Part shown: one piece after another, positions 1 through 5,711 of the stretch | Layout of the letters: every line of letters starts with the position of its first letter | Position numbering within the stretch: the first letter of the stretch is position 1 | Source: Solirubrobacterales bacterium | GTDB lineage: Bacteria > Actinomycetota > Thermoleophilia > Solirubrobacterales > Solirubrobacteraceae | DNA length: 6,457 nt | NCBI GenBank assembly: GCA_025963955.1 | Contig: JAOPZU010000628.1 | Location: forward strand, 1-6,457 | Direction: 5' to 3' | Position numbers and translations under genes: made by a program | Notes under the pieces: model-generated | The model's database searches: none | Told to the model about the DNA's origin: nothing | The model's input: the letters and a program-made list of their open reading frames with translations, nothing else

Positions 1-990
1 CTGGGCGAGACCGTCGCGCGGCACGAGCGCTTCGGCACCGCCACCGTGACGCTGGATGAGACCGCGCCGGACGGCTCGCCGGTGACCGTGGACGTGGCGC
101 GCGCCCGCACGGAGAGCTACCCGCAGCCGGGCGCCCTGCCCGAGGTGTCGTGGACGAGCGCGGCGGAGGACCTGCGCCGCCGCGACGTCAGCGTCAACGC
201 GATCGCGCTGCGCCCGGACGGGACGCTGCTGGGCGTCGACGGCGCGCTCGAGGACCTCGAGGCCGGCGTGCTGCGCGTCCTGCACGACCGCTCGTTCGCG
301 GACGACCCGACGCGCCTGTGGCGGGTCGCGCGGTACGCCGCGCGCCTCGGCTTCACCGTCGAGGAGCGCACCGCGCAGCTGGCCCGGCGCGCGGACGTGC
401 GCACCGTCAGCGGCCCGCGCCTGGGCAGCGAGCTGCGCCTGGCCCTCCTCGAGCCCGATCCGCTCGCCGCGCTGCGAGCGGCGGCGGGCCTCCACGCCGG
501 ACTCCTCGTGGCGGGACTGGACGTGGACCCGCCGCGCCTGCCGGCGGCCCTGGCGCTGCTGGCGGGGATCCCGGGGACCCGCACGGACCTTGTGACCCTC
601 GGCGCCTGCGCCCGCACCGTCGATGCCGCCGCCCTCGTGACGTGGCTCAACGACCTCGGCTTCTCCTCCGCGGACCTGGACATCGTCGCCGCGGGGTCGC
701 GGGCCTCCACGCACATGCCGCTCGTGAACGCGCGGACGCCGACGCAGATCGCGCGGGCGGCGCGTGGCGTCCCGCTGGAGGTCGTGGCGCTCGCCGGTGG
801 TGAGGCCGCGCGCCGCTGGATCGAGGAGCTGCGTCACGTGCGCCTCGCCATCACCGGCGACGACCTCATCGCCGCGGGCGTGGCCCCCGGGCCGGAGCTG
901 GGACGGCGGCTGCAGCAGGCGCTCGACGCGCGACTGGACGGGACGCTGGCTCCGGGGGCCGACGCCGAACTGCGGGCCGCGCTGGCATGA
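1..990 (+). CDS. CCA tRNA nucleotidyltransferase / poly(A) polymerase family protein, 5'-truncated
   Basis: Only the last 329 residues are present, because the reading frame is open from the first base. Seen: a FGTATV strand at window residues 11-16, a VDVARARTESY segment (about 29-39), the family motif EDLRRRDVSVNAIA (56-69), the DDPTRLWRVARYAARLGF motif (about 101-118), a GPRLGSEL motif (about 138-145) and a C-terminal ITGDDLIAAGVAPGPELG block. This order is that of class II nucleotidyltransferases, which add CCA to tRNA 3' ends or A tails to RNA. The GG..RD and DxD metal-binding motifs of the catalytic head should lie about 50-60 residues upstream, outside the window. A GTG at 46 lies inside the conserved region and is not the start. 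No HD phosphohydrolase domain is visible. CCA-adding and poly(A) activities cannot be separated from this fragment. The stop overlaps the pgeF start as ATGA, so the two genes are probably co-transcribed. Confidence 0.88.
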   Translation: MGETVARHERFGTATVTLDETAPDGSPVTVDVARARTESYPQPGALPEVSWTSAAEDLRRRDVSVNAIALRPDGTLLGVDGALEDLEAGVLRVLHDRSFADDPTRLWRVARYAARLGFTVEERTAQLARRADVRTVSGPRLGSELRLALLEPDPLAALRAAAGLHAGLLVAGLDVDPPRLPAALALLAGIPGTRTDLVTLGACARTVDAAALVTWLNDLGFSSADLDIVAAGSRASTHMPLVNARTPTQIARAARGVPLEVVALAGGEAARRWIEELRHVRLAITGDDLIAAGVAPGPELGRRLQQALDARLDGTLAPGADAELRAALA

Positions 991-1763
991 GCGTCCCCGG
1001 CCTGCCGCACCCCTTCCGCTGGGACGGCCCGCTGCTGGCCGCGAGCCTCGAGCACGCCGAGGCCCGGTTCAGCGGGCGGGCGGGCGGCGTGAGCGCCGGG
1101 CCGTACGCGTCGCTCGACCTGGCGCGCTACGTGCCCGAGCGGGCGGTCGCGGTGCGGCAGAACATGGAGCGCCTGGCGGCGATGACCGGCGTGAGCGTCG
1201 AGCGCTGGGCCCAGAACGAGCAGGTCCACGGGACGCGGGTCCGGCGCGTGGCGGATCCTTCCGGGCTCGGCGACGACGGCGCCCCGGCCGACGGACAGAC
1301 CCTGACGCGCGCCGCCGGGGGCGCCGGTGTCGTCCTGACCGCGGACTGCCTGCCCGTCGTCGTGGCCGGGGCGGGTGCGGTGGCCGTCCTGCACGCGGGC
1401 TGGCGCGGCCTGGCGGATGGCGTGCTGGAGGAGGGCGTCCGGGCCCTGCGGGAGCTCGGGACAGCCGGCCGCCTGCAGGCGCTGATCGGCCCGGGCGCCG
1501 GAGGCTGCTGCTTCGAGGTCGGGACGGAGGTGCGCGCGGCGTTCGCCGCGGACGGCGTCCTGCCGCGCGCCGAGCCCGCGCCCATCGACCTGAAGGCGAT
1601 CGCCGCCCGGCGGCTCGCGGCCGCCGGCGTCGCCGCCGTCCACGACTGCGACCTCTGCACGATGTGCGCGACCGACCCGGACACGGGCACGCGCCGCTTC
1701 TTCAGCCACCGCGCCGACGGCGGCACCACCGGACGACAGGCAGGGATCGCATGGCCGAGCTGA
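987..1763 (+). CDS. pgeF: Peptidoglycan editing factor PgeF (YfiH/YlmD laccase-domain family)
   Basis: A 258-residue protein, the usual length for the family. Seen: QVHGTRV with His81, TADCLPV with Cys121, LHAGWRG with His136, a GPGAGGCCFEVG loop (168-179) and the C-terminal signature FFSHRADGG plus TGRQAGIAW (238-256). His81, Cys121 and His136 match the family's conserved metal-binding triad. Family knowledge: PgeF/YfiH is a cytoplasmic copper/zinc protein first called a polyphenol oxidase. It is now linked to correcting wrongly incorporated amino acids (for example L-Ser) in peptidoglycan precursors, and purine nucleoside phosphorylase/adenosine deaminase activity has been reported for homologues. 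The start ATG overlaps the upstream stop by four bases, with no clear Shine-Dalgarno, which suggests translational coupling. The 3' end overlaps yggS by 13 bases. An unusual Cys221-x2-Cys224-x2-Cys227 triplet lies near the C-terminus. The family call is firm; the in vivo substrate is not shown. Confidence 0.95.
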   Translation: MSVPGLPHPFRWDGPLLAASLEHAEARFSGRAGGVSAGPYASLDLARYVPERAVAVRQNMERLAAMTGVSVERWAQNEQVHGTRVRRVADPSGLGDDGAPADGQTLTRAAGGAGVVLTADCLPVVVAGAGAVAVLHAGWRGLADGVLEEGVRALRELGTAGRLQALIGPGAGGCCFEVGTEVRAAFAADGVLPRAEPAPIDLKAIAARRLAAAGVAAVHDCDLCTMCATDPDTGTRRFFSHRADGGTTGRQAGIAWPS

Positions 1764-2395
1764 TCACGGGACTGGACGCGGACACGATCCGCCGCAACCT
1801 CGAGGCCGTGCGCGAGGCGGTGGGGGAGGACGTCGAGATCCTCGCGGCGATCAAGTACGTCGCCACGGACGAGCTCGCCGTGCTCGCGGAGGCCGGCGTC
1901 ACCGTCGTCGGCGAGAACCGCGCCCAGGCCCTGCAGGAGAAGCACGCCGCCCACGGCGACGCCTTCACCGCCTGGGACTTCATCGGGCACCTGCAGTCCC
2001 GCAAGGTGAAGGACGTCGTCCCGCTCGCGCGGCTGATCCACTCCGTCGGCTCGGACAGCGCGCTGGCCCAGGTGGCCAGGCACGGCACGCCGGACACGCG
2101 GATCCTGCTCGAGGTCAACGTCGCGCAGGAGGAGGGCAAGAGCGGCATCGACCCCGCCGAGCTGCCGCGGATGCTGGACGCCGCCCGGGCCGCCGGCGTC
2201 CAGGTGGACGGGCTCATGACGATGCCCCCGCTGGCGCCGGAGGCCGAGCAGAACCGGCGCTGGTTCGCGGCGCTGGCGGAGCTCGCCGCGACGCACGCTC
2301 TGCGTGAGCTGTCGATGGGGACGAGCCAGGACTACGCGGTCGCGGCCTCGGAGGGCGCGACGATCGTCCGCGTGGGCTCCAGCCTGTACCGCTAG
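1751..2395 (+). CDS. yggS: YggS family PLP-binding protein (PLP homeostasis protein)
   Basis: A 214-residue protein, slightly shorter than the usual 220-235. It is a cytosolic single-domain TIM barrel that binds pyridoxal 5'-phosphate and buffers its supply; no enzyme reaction is established for the family. Seen: Lys35 in LAAIKYV, the expected Schiff-base lysine; VVGENRAQALQEK (52-64); DFIGHLQSRKVK (76-87); IHSVGS (96-101); EGKSGI (128-133); GLMTMPP (154-160); LSMGTSQDY (187-195); and VRVGSSLYR (206-214). ATG 1751 is chosen because the protein then begins as its homologues do; the much longer upstream extension of this frame is antiparallel noise over pgeF. The start lies inside the end of pgeF with a weak AGGGA at 1742-1746, so coupling to pgeF translation is likely. 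Oddities: the usual VSKT around the lysine is IKYV, and MGMS is MGTS, so the PLP pocket is a lineage variant. Confidence 0.95.
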   Translation: MAELITGLDADTIRRNLEAVREAVGEDVEILAAIKYVATDELAVLAEAGVTVVGENRAQALQEKHAAHGDAFTAWDFIGHLQSRKVKDVVPLARLIHSVGSDSALAQVARHGTPDTRILLEVNVAQEEGKSGIDPAELPRMLDAARAAGVQVDGLMTMPPLAPEAEQNRRWFAALAELAATHALRELSMGTSQDYAVAASEGATIVRVGSSLYR

Positions 2396-2410
2396 GAAAA
2401 GGTCCCCGGC

Positions 2411-2441
2411 TTGCAGGAGAATCGGCAGGAAAGGCTAACCT
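2411..2441 (+). promoter_or_regulatory. Putative sepF promoter (-35-like TTGCAG, -10 TAACCT)
   Basis: The 56-base gap between yggS and sepF holds TTGCAG at 2411-2416 and TAACCT at 2436-2441, separated by 19 bases. The -10 fits the actinobacterial TANNNT pattern. Ten bases separate it from the sepF ATG, so transcription would begin about 3-5 bases before the start codon, giving an almost leaderless mRNA. No Shine-Dalgarno lies at normal distance: the nearest purine run, GGAAAGG at 2428-2434, is 17 bases upstream and would lie before the transcription start. The region is also locally richer in A/T than the flanking genes. Assignment is by pattern only. Confidence 0.45.
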
Positions 2442-2451
2442 TGACCTCGGT

Positions 2452-2994
2452 ATGGCCTTTCGCGACACATGGCACCGCGGACTCGTGTACTTCGGCCTGG
2501 CCGAAGACCGCGACCCCGCCTACGAGGACGAACCGGAGTACGAGCCCGAGGCCGCCCTCGCGGAGAGCTACCGCGAGCGCCCGAACGTCCGCCGCCTGAG
2601 CACCCGCCGGCGCGGCGACGACTTCGACGACATCTTCGCGGACGACAGCGCCCGCACCACGCGCTTGCGCGCCGTCGGGGGGACCGCGGGCGCGGTCGCC
2701 GCGCGCAACGGCCGCGACGTCCGCGTGCACCTGGTCATCCCCAAGTCCTTCAACGACGCCCAGCAGGTCGCGGACAAGTTCAAGGACTCGATCCCGGTCG
2801 TCCTGAACCTCCAGGGCACCGACAACGACCTCGCCAAGCGCTTGATCGACTTCGCCTCCGGCCTCACCTACGCCCTCGACGGCGGCATGCAGCGGATCGC
2901 CGACAAGGTGTTCATGCTCACGCCGCGCAACGTGGAGATCAGTGCGGAAGAGCGGGCGGAGCTCATCGAGAAGGGCTTCTTCAACCAGTCCTGA
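2452..2994 (+). CDS. sepF: Cell division protein SepF
   Basis: A 180-residue cytoplasmic protein. Residues 1-18 (MAFRDTWHRGLVYFGLAE) look like the membrane-binding amphipathic helix of SepF. Residues 19-87 form a charged, low-complexity linker, acidic first (about 19-39) and then Arg-rich (about 41-55). Residues 88-168 are the SepF core, with VHLVIPKSFNDAQQVADKFK, PVVLNLQGTD (115-124), KRLIDFASGLTYALDGGMQRI (129-149) and VFMLTP (153-158). Family knowledge: SepF dimers polymerise and anchor FtsZ filaments to the membrane. Actinobacteria without FtsA/ZipA depend on SepF as the Z-ring membrane anchor, so it is probably essential here. ATG 2452 is chosen because it begins the amphipathic helix and sits directly after a promoter-like box. 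Neighbouring pgeF, yggS and yggT are its usual genomic partners, though ftsZ is not in this window. Confidence 0.95.
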   Translation: MAFRDTWHRGLVYFGLAEDRDPAYEDEPEYEPEAALAESYRERPNVRRLSTRRRGDDFDDIFADDSARTTRLRAVGGTAGAVAARNGRDVRVHLVIPKSFNDAQQVADKFKDSIPVVLNLQGTDNDLAKRLIDFASGLTYALDGGMQRIADKVFMLTPRNVEISAEERAELIEKGFFNQS

Positions 2995-3014
2995 GCCGTC
3001 CGGGCGCGCCGCGC

Positions 3015-3028
3015 GGCGCCTGAGCGCC
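3015..3028 (+). terminator. GC-rich stem-loop between sepF and proC, weak terminator candidate
   Basis: GGCGC (3015-3019), loop CTGA and GCGCC (3024-3028) form a perfect 5-bp hairpin. The preceding bases form a 14-base perfect palindrome (3006-3019), and GGGCGC (3002-3007) can alternatively pair with GCGCCC (3024-3029). It starts about 20 bases after the sepF stop. There is no T tract behind it, so it is not a classic intrinsic terminator. It also covers the place where a -35 box for proC would be. It may reduce read-through from sepF or simply reflect the high GC content. Confidence 0.25.
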
Positions 3029-3037
3029 CCGCGTCCC

Positions 3038-3043
3038 TACGAT
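3038..3043 (+). promoter_or_regulatory. Putative -10 box (TACGAT) for leaderless proC transcript
   Basis: TACGAT fits TANNNT and lies exactly seven bases before the ATG at 3051, the spacing at which transcription would begin at or next to the A of the start codon. No Shine-Dalgarno precedes this ATG. The alternative in-frame ATG at 3042 overlaps the box itself and would add MVA before the normal family N-terminus. No recognisable -35 is visible. The position supports a leaderless mRNA for the proC-yggT-lspA-rluD unit. Confidence 0.5.
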
Positions 3044-3050
3044 GGTCGCA

Positions 3051-3791
3051 ATGCAGATCGGGCTGATCGGATCGGGGAACATGGCGCGCGCCATGGTCCG
3101 GGGGTGGGGTGAGCCGGTCCTGTGCACCGACGCGCTGCCCGGCCGTGCGGAGGCGCTGGCCGCGGAGGTCGGCGGCGAGGCCGTGGGCGGCAACGCGGAA
3201 CTGGCGCAGCGCGCCGACCTCGTGATCCTGTGCCACAAGCCGCCGCAGCTCGGCGAGGTCGCGGCGGAGATCGCCCCGCACGTCAGGGCGGTCGCCTCGA
3301 TCCTCGGCGGGGTCCCGCTCGCGGCCCTGCGCGAGGCCTACGGGGACACGCCGGTGCACCGCTTCATGCCCTCCACGCCCGTCGAGGTGCGCCAGGGCGC
3401 CGTCATCCACGCCCGCGACGGAGCGGGGGATCCGGCCGTGCTCGAGCTCTTCGGCCGGCTGGGGACGCTCGTCTCGCTGCCGGAGTCCCAGGTCGACGTC
3501 GCGATGGCGCTGATGAGCAACGCGCCCGCCTACTGGGCGCTGCTCGTGGAGGCGCAGATCGACGCCGGCGTCCGCCACGGCCTGCCCGCCGATCAGGCCG
3601 CCGCGCTCGTCGTGCAGACCATGGGCGGGACCGCGGCGCTGCTGCGCGAGCGCGCCTACGACACGCTGGCGGTCCGCCGCGAGGTGACCTCCCCGGGCGG
3701 GTCCACCGCCCGCGGGCTGGACGCCCTCGAGCGCGCCGGGGTCCGCGCCGCCTTCAGCGACGCCGCCGACGCCGTCCTGGGTGGGCGCTGA
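3051..3791 (+). CDS. proC: Pyrroline-5-carboxylate reductase family protein (divergent ProC)
   Basis: A 246-residue soluble protein, somewhat shorter than the usual 265-280. Seen: an N-terminal Rossmann motif GLIGSGNMARAM (4-15) for NAD(P)H; CHKPPQLGEV (61-70), matching the family KP loop; RFMPSTPVEVRQG (104-116); and the C-terminal dimerisation domain with APAYWALLVEA (158-168), HGLPADQAA (176-184), QTMGGTAALL (189-198) and EVTSPGGSTARGLDALE (211-227). Family knowledge: ProC reduces 1-pyrroline-5-carboxylate to L-proline. Departures from the usual motifs are MPS for MPN (Ser108), SNAPAY for SGSGPAY (156-161) and SILGG for the SxAG segment (83-87). ATG 3051 is preferred over ATG 3042 because the protein then begins MQIGLIGSGN as in homologues and sits seven bases after a -10 box. 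The stop is two bases before yggT. A related imine or ketoacid reductase remains possible. Confidence 0.82.
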   Translation: MQIGLIGSGNMARAMVRGWGEPVLCTDALPGRAEALAAEVGGEAVGGNAELAQRADLVILCHKPPQLGEVAAEIAPHVRAVASILGGVPLAALREAYGDTPVHRFMPSTPVEVRQGAVIHARDGAGDPAVLELFGRLGTLVSLPESQVDVAMALMSNAPAYWALLVEAQIDAGVRHGLPADQAAALVVQTMGGTAALLRERAYDTLAVRREVTSPGGSTARGLDALERAGVRAAFSDAADAVLGGR

Positions 3792-3793
3792 CC

Positions 3794-4099
3794 ATGATCA
3801 CCCCCCTCGCCGTGGGCCGGGCCGACGTCGCCGACTTCGTCAGCGCCCTGGTCCTCGTCTACACGCTGCTGGTCATCGCGTACATCCTGCAGTCGCTGTA
3901 CTTCAGCTTCGGCGGCCGCCTGCCCTACTCGCGCTGGTCCAGCGCGCTGCTCGAGTTCCTCACGGACACCGTCGGCCCGTTCCTGGCCTTCTTCCGCCGG
4001 TTCATCCCGCAGCTCGGCCCGCTCGACCTGAGCCCGATGGTCGGCCTCATCCTGCTCCAGTTCGTCGGCGGGCTCCTCGTCGCGATCATCCGGGGCTGA
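3794..4099 (+). CDS. yggT: YggT family small membrane protein
   Basis: A 101-residue integral membrane protein. There are two hydrophobic segments, roughly residues 13-36 and 81-99. Between them is the family signature: FLTDTVGPFLAFFRRFIPQLG at about 55-75, followed by LDLSPMVGLILLQ (77-89). Conserved features are the GP..A..RR.IP core and the DLSP motif. The function is not firmly known. In Gram-positive bacteria this gene (YlmG) sits in the division cluster, and chloroplast relatives affect nucleoid and division organisation. It begins two bases after the proC stop, with GGGTGGG at 3779-3785 as a possible Shine-Dalgarno eight bases upstream. It must depend on the upstream transcript. The frame continues far upstream only as an artefact over proC. 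Confidence 0.9.
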   Translation: MITPLAVGRADVADFVSALVLVYTLLVIAYILQSLYFSFGGRLPYSRWSSALLEFLTDTVGPFLAFFRRFIPQLGPLDLSPMVGLILLQFVGGLLVAIIRG

Positions 4100-4119
4100 G
4101 CGTGCACGGGGGTTCCCGC

Positions 4120-4632
4120 ATGTGGTCGCGGGCCGGCCTGGTCGTGCTCGTCGTGCTCGCGCTCGACCAGCTGACGAAGAAGCTCGTCCGGGACGGCGTG
4201 CGCGTCGGGGACGAGGACGCCGTCTTCCCGGGCGTGAGCATCGTCCACACGAAGAACCGCGGCGTGGCCTTCAGCGCGCTGGAGGACAAGACCGCGATCG
4301 TCGTCGTGGTCATCGCGCTGGCGATGCTCGCCCTGCTCGTCTACGTCGCGCGCAACGCGGGCCGCCCGGGCATCTGGGTGCCCGCCGGGCTGCTGACCGG
4401 CGGGGCGCTCGGGAACATCGTGGACCGTGTGTTCGAGGGCGAGGTCACCGACTTCGTCAAGCTGCCGGCGTGGCCCGCGTTCAACCTCGCGGACGTCGCG
4501 ATCACCTTCGGCGTGCTGGCCCTACTGTACGTGATGGACCGCTCGAGCGACGCCGACGCGGACGGCGGACCGGCGTCCGCCGCCAAGCAGGCCAACGTGG
4601 GGGTGCCCGATGCGGCTGACGGCCGGACCTGA
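4120..4632 (+). CDS. lspA: Lipoprotein signal peptidase LspA (signal peptidase II)
   Basis: A 170-residue inner-membrane aspartyl protease that removes the signal peptide from diacylglyceryl-modified prolipoproteins. Four hydrophobic segments are seen at about 5-16, 58-77, 85-100 and 121-139. Motifs: ALDQLTKKLV with Asp16 (14-23), TKNRGVAFS (44-52), GGALGNIVDRV with Asp102 (94-104), VTDF with Asp111 (109-112) and FNLADVAI with Asp125 (121-128). Asp111 and Asp125 occupy the positions of the catalytic pair by my alignment to known LspA proteins. Residues 140-170 are a hydrophilic Ala/Asp-rich tail without a conserved motif. ATG 4120 is preferred, with GGGGG at 4108-4112 seven bases upstream; GTG 4102 in the same frame would add six residues. 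The last 23 bases overlap rluD, and lspA-rluD is a common pair across bacteria. Confidence 0.96.
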   Translation: MWSRAGLVVLVVLALDQLTKKLVRDGVRVGDEDAVFPGVSIVHTKNRGVAFSALEDKTAIVVVVIALAMLALLVYVARNAGRPGIWVPAGLLTGGALGNIVDRVFEGEVTDFVKLPAWPAFNLADVAITFGVLALLYVMDRSSDADADGGPASAAKQANVGVPDAADGRT

Positions 4633-5521
4633 ACACGCGGGCGAGCGCCTGGACGCGGTCCTCGCCGGCCCTCTGGGCTCCAGGACACGAGCGGCCCGGT
4701 TGATCGCGGCCGGCTCGGTCACGGTCGGCGGCCGGACCGTCATCAAGCGGCACATCGTCACCGCGGGTGAGGAGATCGCGGTCGAGGACGACGCGATCGA
4801 CGCGGAGAAGCCGCCGACCGCCGAGGACCCCATCGATCCCGACGCCCCCGTCGCGGAGTACCGGGTCGCCTACGAGGACGAGCACCTGCTCGTCGTCGAC
4901 AAGCCCGCCGGGGTCGTCGTCCACCCGGCCCGCGGGCACTGGCAGGGCACGCTCGCGCAGGCGCTGGAGGGTACGGCCGCCGGCGGCGAGGACCCGTGGC
5001 GCGCGGGCATCGTCCACCGCCTGGACAAGGACACGAGCGGCCTGCTCGTCGTCGCCAAGTCCGACGCGACGCACCTGGCGCTGAAGGAGGCGATCCAGCG
5101 CCGCGACGTCGAGCGGGAGTACCTGGCGCTCGTCGAGGGCCGCCCGACGGCCCGCAGCGGCACGATCGACGCGCCCATCGGCCGAGACCGCCACGTCCGC
5201 ACGCGGCACTCGGTCGACACCGACGTTCCGCGCGAGGCGCGCACCCACTTCACGATCGAGCGGGTCCTGCCGCGGTTCACGCTGCTGCGGGTGAAGCTCG
5301 AGACGGGTCGCACGCACCAGATCCGCGTGCACATGCAGGCGATCGGCCTGCCCATCGCCGGGGACGCCGAGTACGGCCGCGAGGGCCTGCTCGGCCTGCA
5401 GCGGCAGTTCCTGCACGCGACGCTGCTGGCGTTCCCGCACCCGGTGACGGGCCAGACCGTCCGGTGCGAGTCGCCGCTGCCGGCCGACCTGGCCGCCGCG
5501 CTCGAGGCGGCCGCCGGCTGA
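4610..5521 (+). CDS. rluD: RluA/RluD family 23S rRNA pseudouridine synthase
   Basis: A 303-residue cytoplasmic RNA-modifying enzyme of normal length. Residues 1-60 form an S4 RNA-binding domain (GERLDAVLAG, RAARLIAAGSVTVGG). The catalytic domain begins near residue 85: EDEHLLVVDKPAGVVVHPARG (89-109), then GIVHRLDKDTSGLLVVAK (133-150) with the catalytic aspartate Asp139 in HRLD. It continues with REYLALVEG (169-177), TGRTHQIRVHM (232-242), GLPIAGDAEYG (246-256) and FLHA (267-270). The family converts uridines to pseudouridine in large-subunit rRNA (positions 1911/1915/1917 for E. coli RluD); the exact target here is inferred from the lspA neighbourhood and the S4 domain. ATG 4610 lies inside lspA with GGGGG at 4599-4603, six bases upstream. 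A 190-base gap follows the stop, so this looks like the end of the unit. Confidence 0.93.
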   Translation: MRLTAGPEHAGERLDAVLAGPLGSRTRAARLIAAGSVTVGGRTVIKRHIVTAGEEIAVEDDAIDAEKPPTAEDPIDPDAPVAEYRVAYEDEHLLVVDKPAGVVVHPARGHWQGTLAQALEGTAAGGEDPWRAGIVHRLDKDTSGLLVVAKSDATHLALKEAIQRRDVEREYLALVEGRPTARSGTIDAPIGRDRHVRTRHSVDTDVPREARTHFTIERVLPRFTLLRVKLETGRTHQIRVHMQAIGLPIAGDAEYGREGLLGLQRQFLHATLLAFPHPVTGQTVRCESPLPADLAAALEAAAG

Positions 5522-5554
5522 GGGTCCGAACGACGGTCGGCGCAGGAACTTGCG

Positions 5555-5560
5555 TACACT
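5555..5560 (+). promoter_or_regulatory. Putative -10 box (TACACT) of the rpsB promoter
   Basis: TACACT matches TANNNT and lies in the first third of the only sizeable gap of the window, just before a T-rich stretch (TTTT at 5571-5574). A TG at 5551-5552 lies one base further upstream than in a standard extended -10. No good -35 is seen at 5531-5540. Transcription would begin near 5567, giving a leader of about 145 bases before rpsB. Confidence 0.45.
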
Positions 5561-5566
5561 CGGTGG

Positions 5567-5711
5567 GCAGTTTTCCCGATGTCCCCGACCCGCCTGGATC
5601 ACCCGGTCGCGGAGCTGCCCCCTCACCGTCACGACGACGGACCGAGACGGGGTCCGCGGCCACCCGGGCGGATTTCCTGCAGGACCTACAAGCGAAACGA
5701 AGGAGCAGCAC
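5567..5711 (+). promoter_or_regulatory. Structured 5' leader of rpsB with alternative hairpins and strong ribosome binding site
   Basis: This is the gene-free stretch before rpsB. Two short perfect hairpins are visible: CCGTC (5626-5630) with GACGG (5636-5640), loop ACGAC, and CGGACC (5638-5643) with GGTCCG (5651-5656), loop GAGACGG. They share bases 5638-5640, so they cannot form together in full. A ten-base palindrome TCCTGCAGGA follows at 5675-5684. GAAGGAG at 5699-5705 is the clearest Shine-Dalgarno in the window, six bases before the rpsB ATG. Ribosomal protein leaders are often sites of autoregulation, and E. coli S2 represses its own operon, but no known leader motif is recognised here. 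The regulatory role is inference. Confidence 0.35.

Noticed and set aside
46..990. GTG at 46 as the start of the first gene
   Set aside because: The frame is open to base 1 and the upstream codons encode RHERFGTAT, part of the conserved nucleotidyltransferase domain, so the gene is truncated by the window and the GTG is internal.
1127..2296. Minus-strand open frame (389 codons) across pgeF and yggS
   Set aside because: Covers two firmly identified plus-strand genes, shows no recognisable domain and reads as Arg/Ala-rich noise.
3042..3050. ATG 3042 as the proC start
   Set aside because: It overlaps the TACGAT box and adds MVA before the family-typical MQIGLIGSGN N-terminus.
4102..4632. GTG 4102 as the lspA start
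   Set aside because: It would add VHGGSR before the first membrane segment with no Shine-Dalgarno at proper distance; ATG 4120 has a G run seven bases upstream and fits homologues.
5506..5515. Perfect palindrome GGCGGCCGCC near the end of rluD as a regulatory site
   Set aside because: It lies in coding sequence for Ala-rich residues and is expected by chance at this GC content.
5545..5572. ECF/SigR-like promoter, GGAAC followed by GTT
   Set aside because: The spacer is 20 bases, longer than the 18-19 expected for GGAAY...GTT sites, and the TACACT box gives a simpler explanation.
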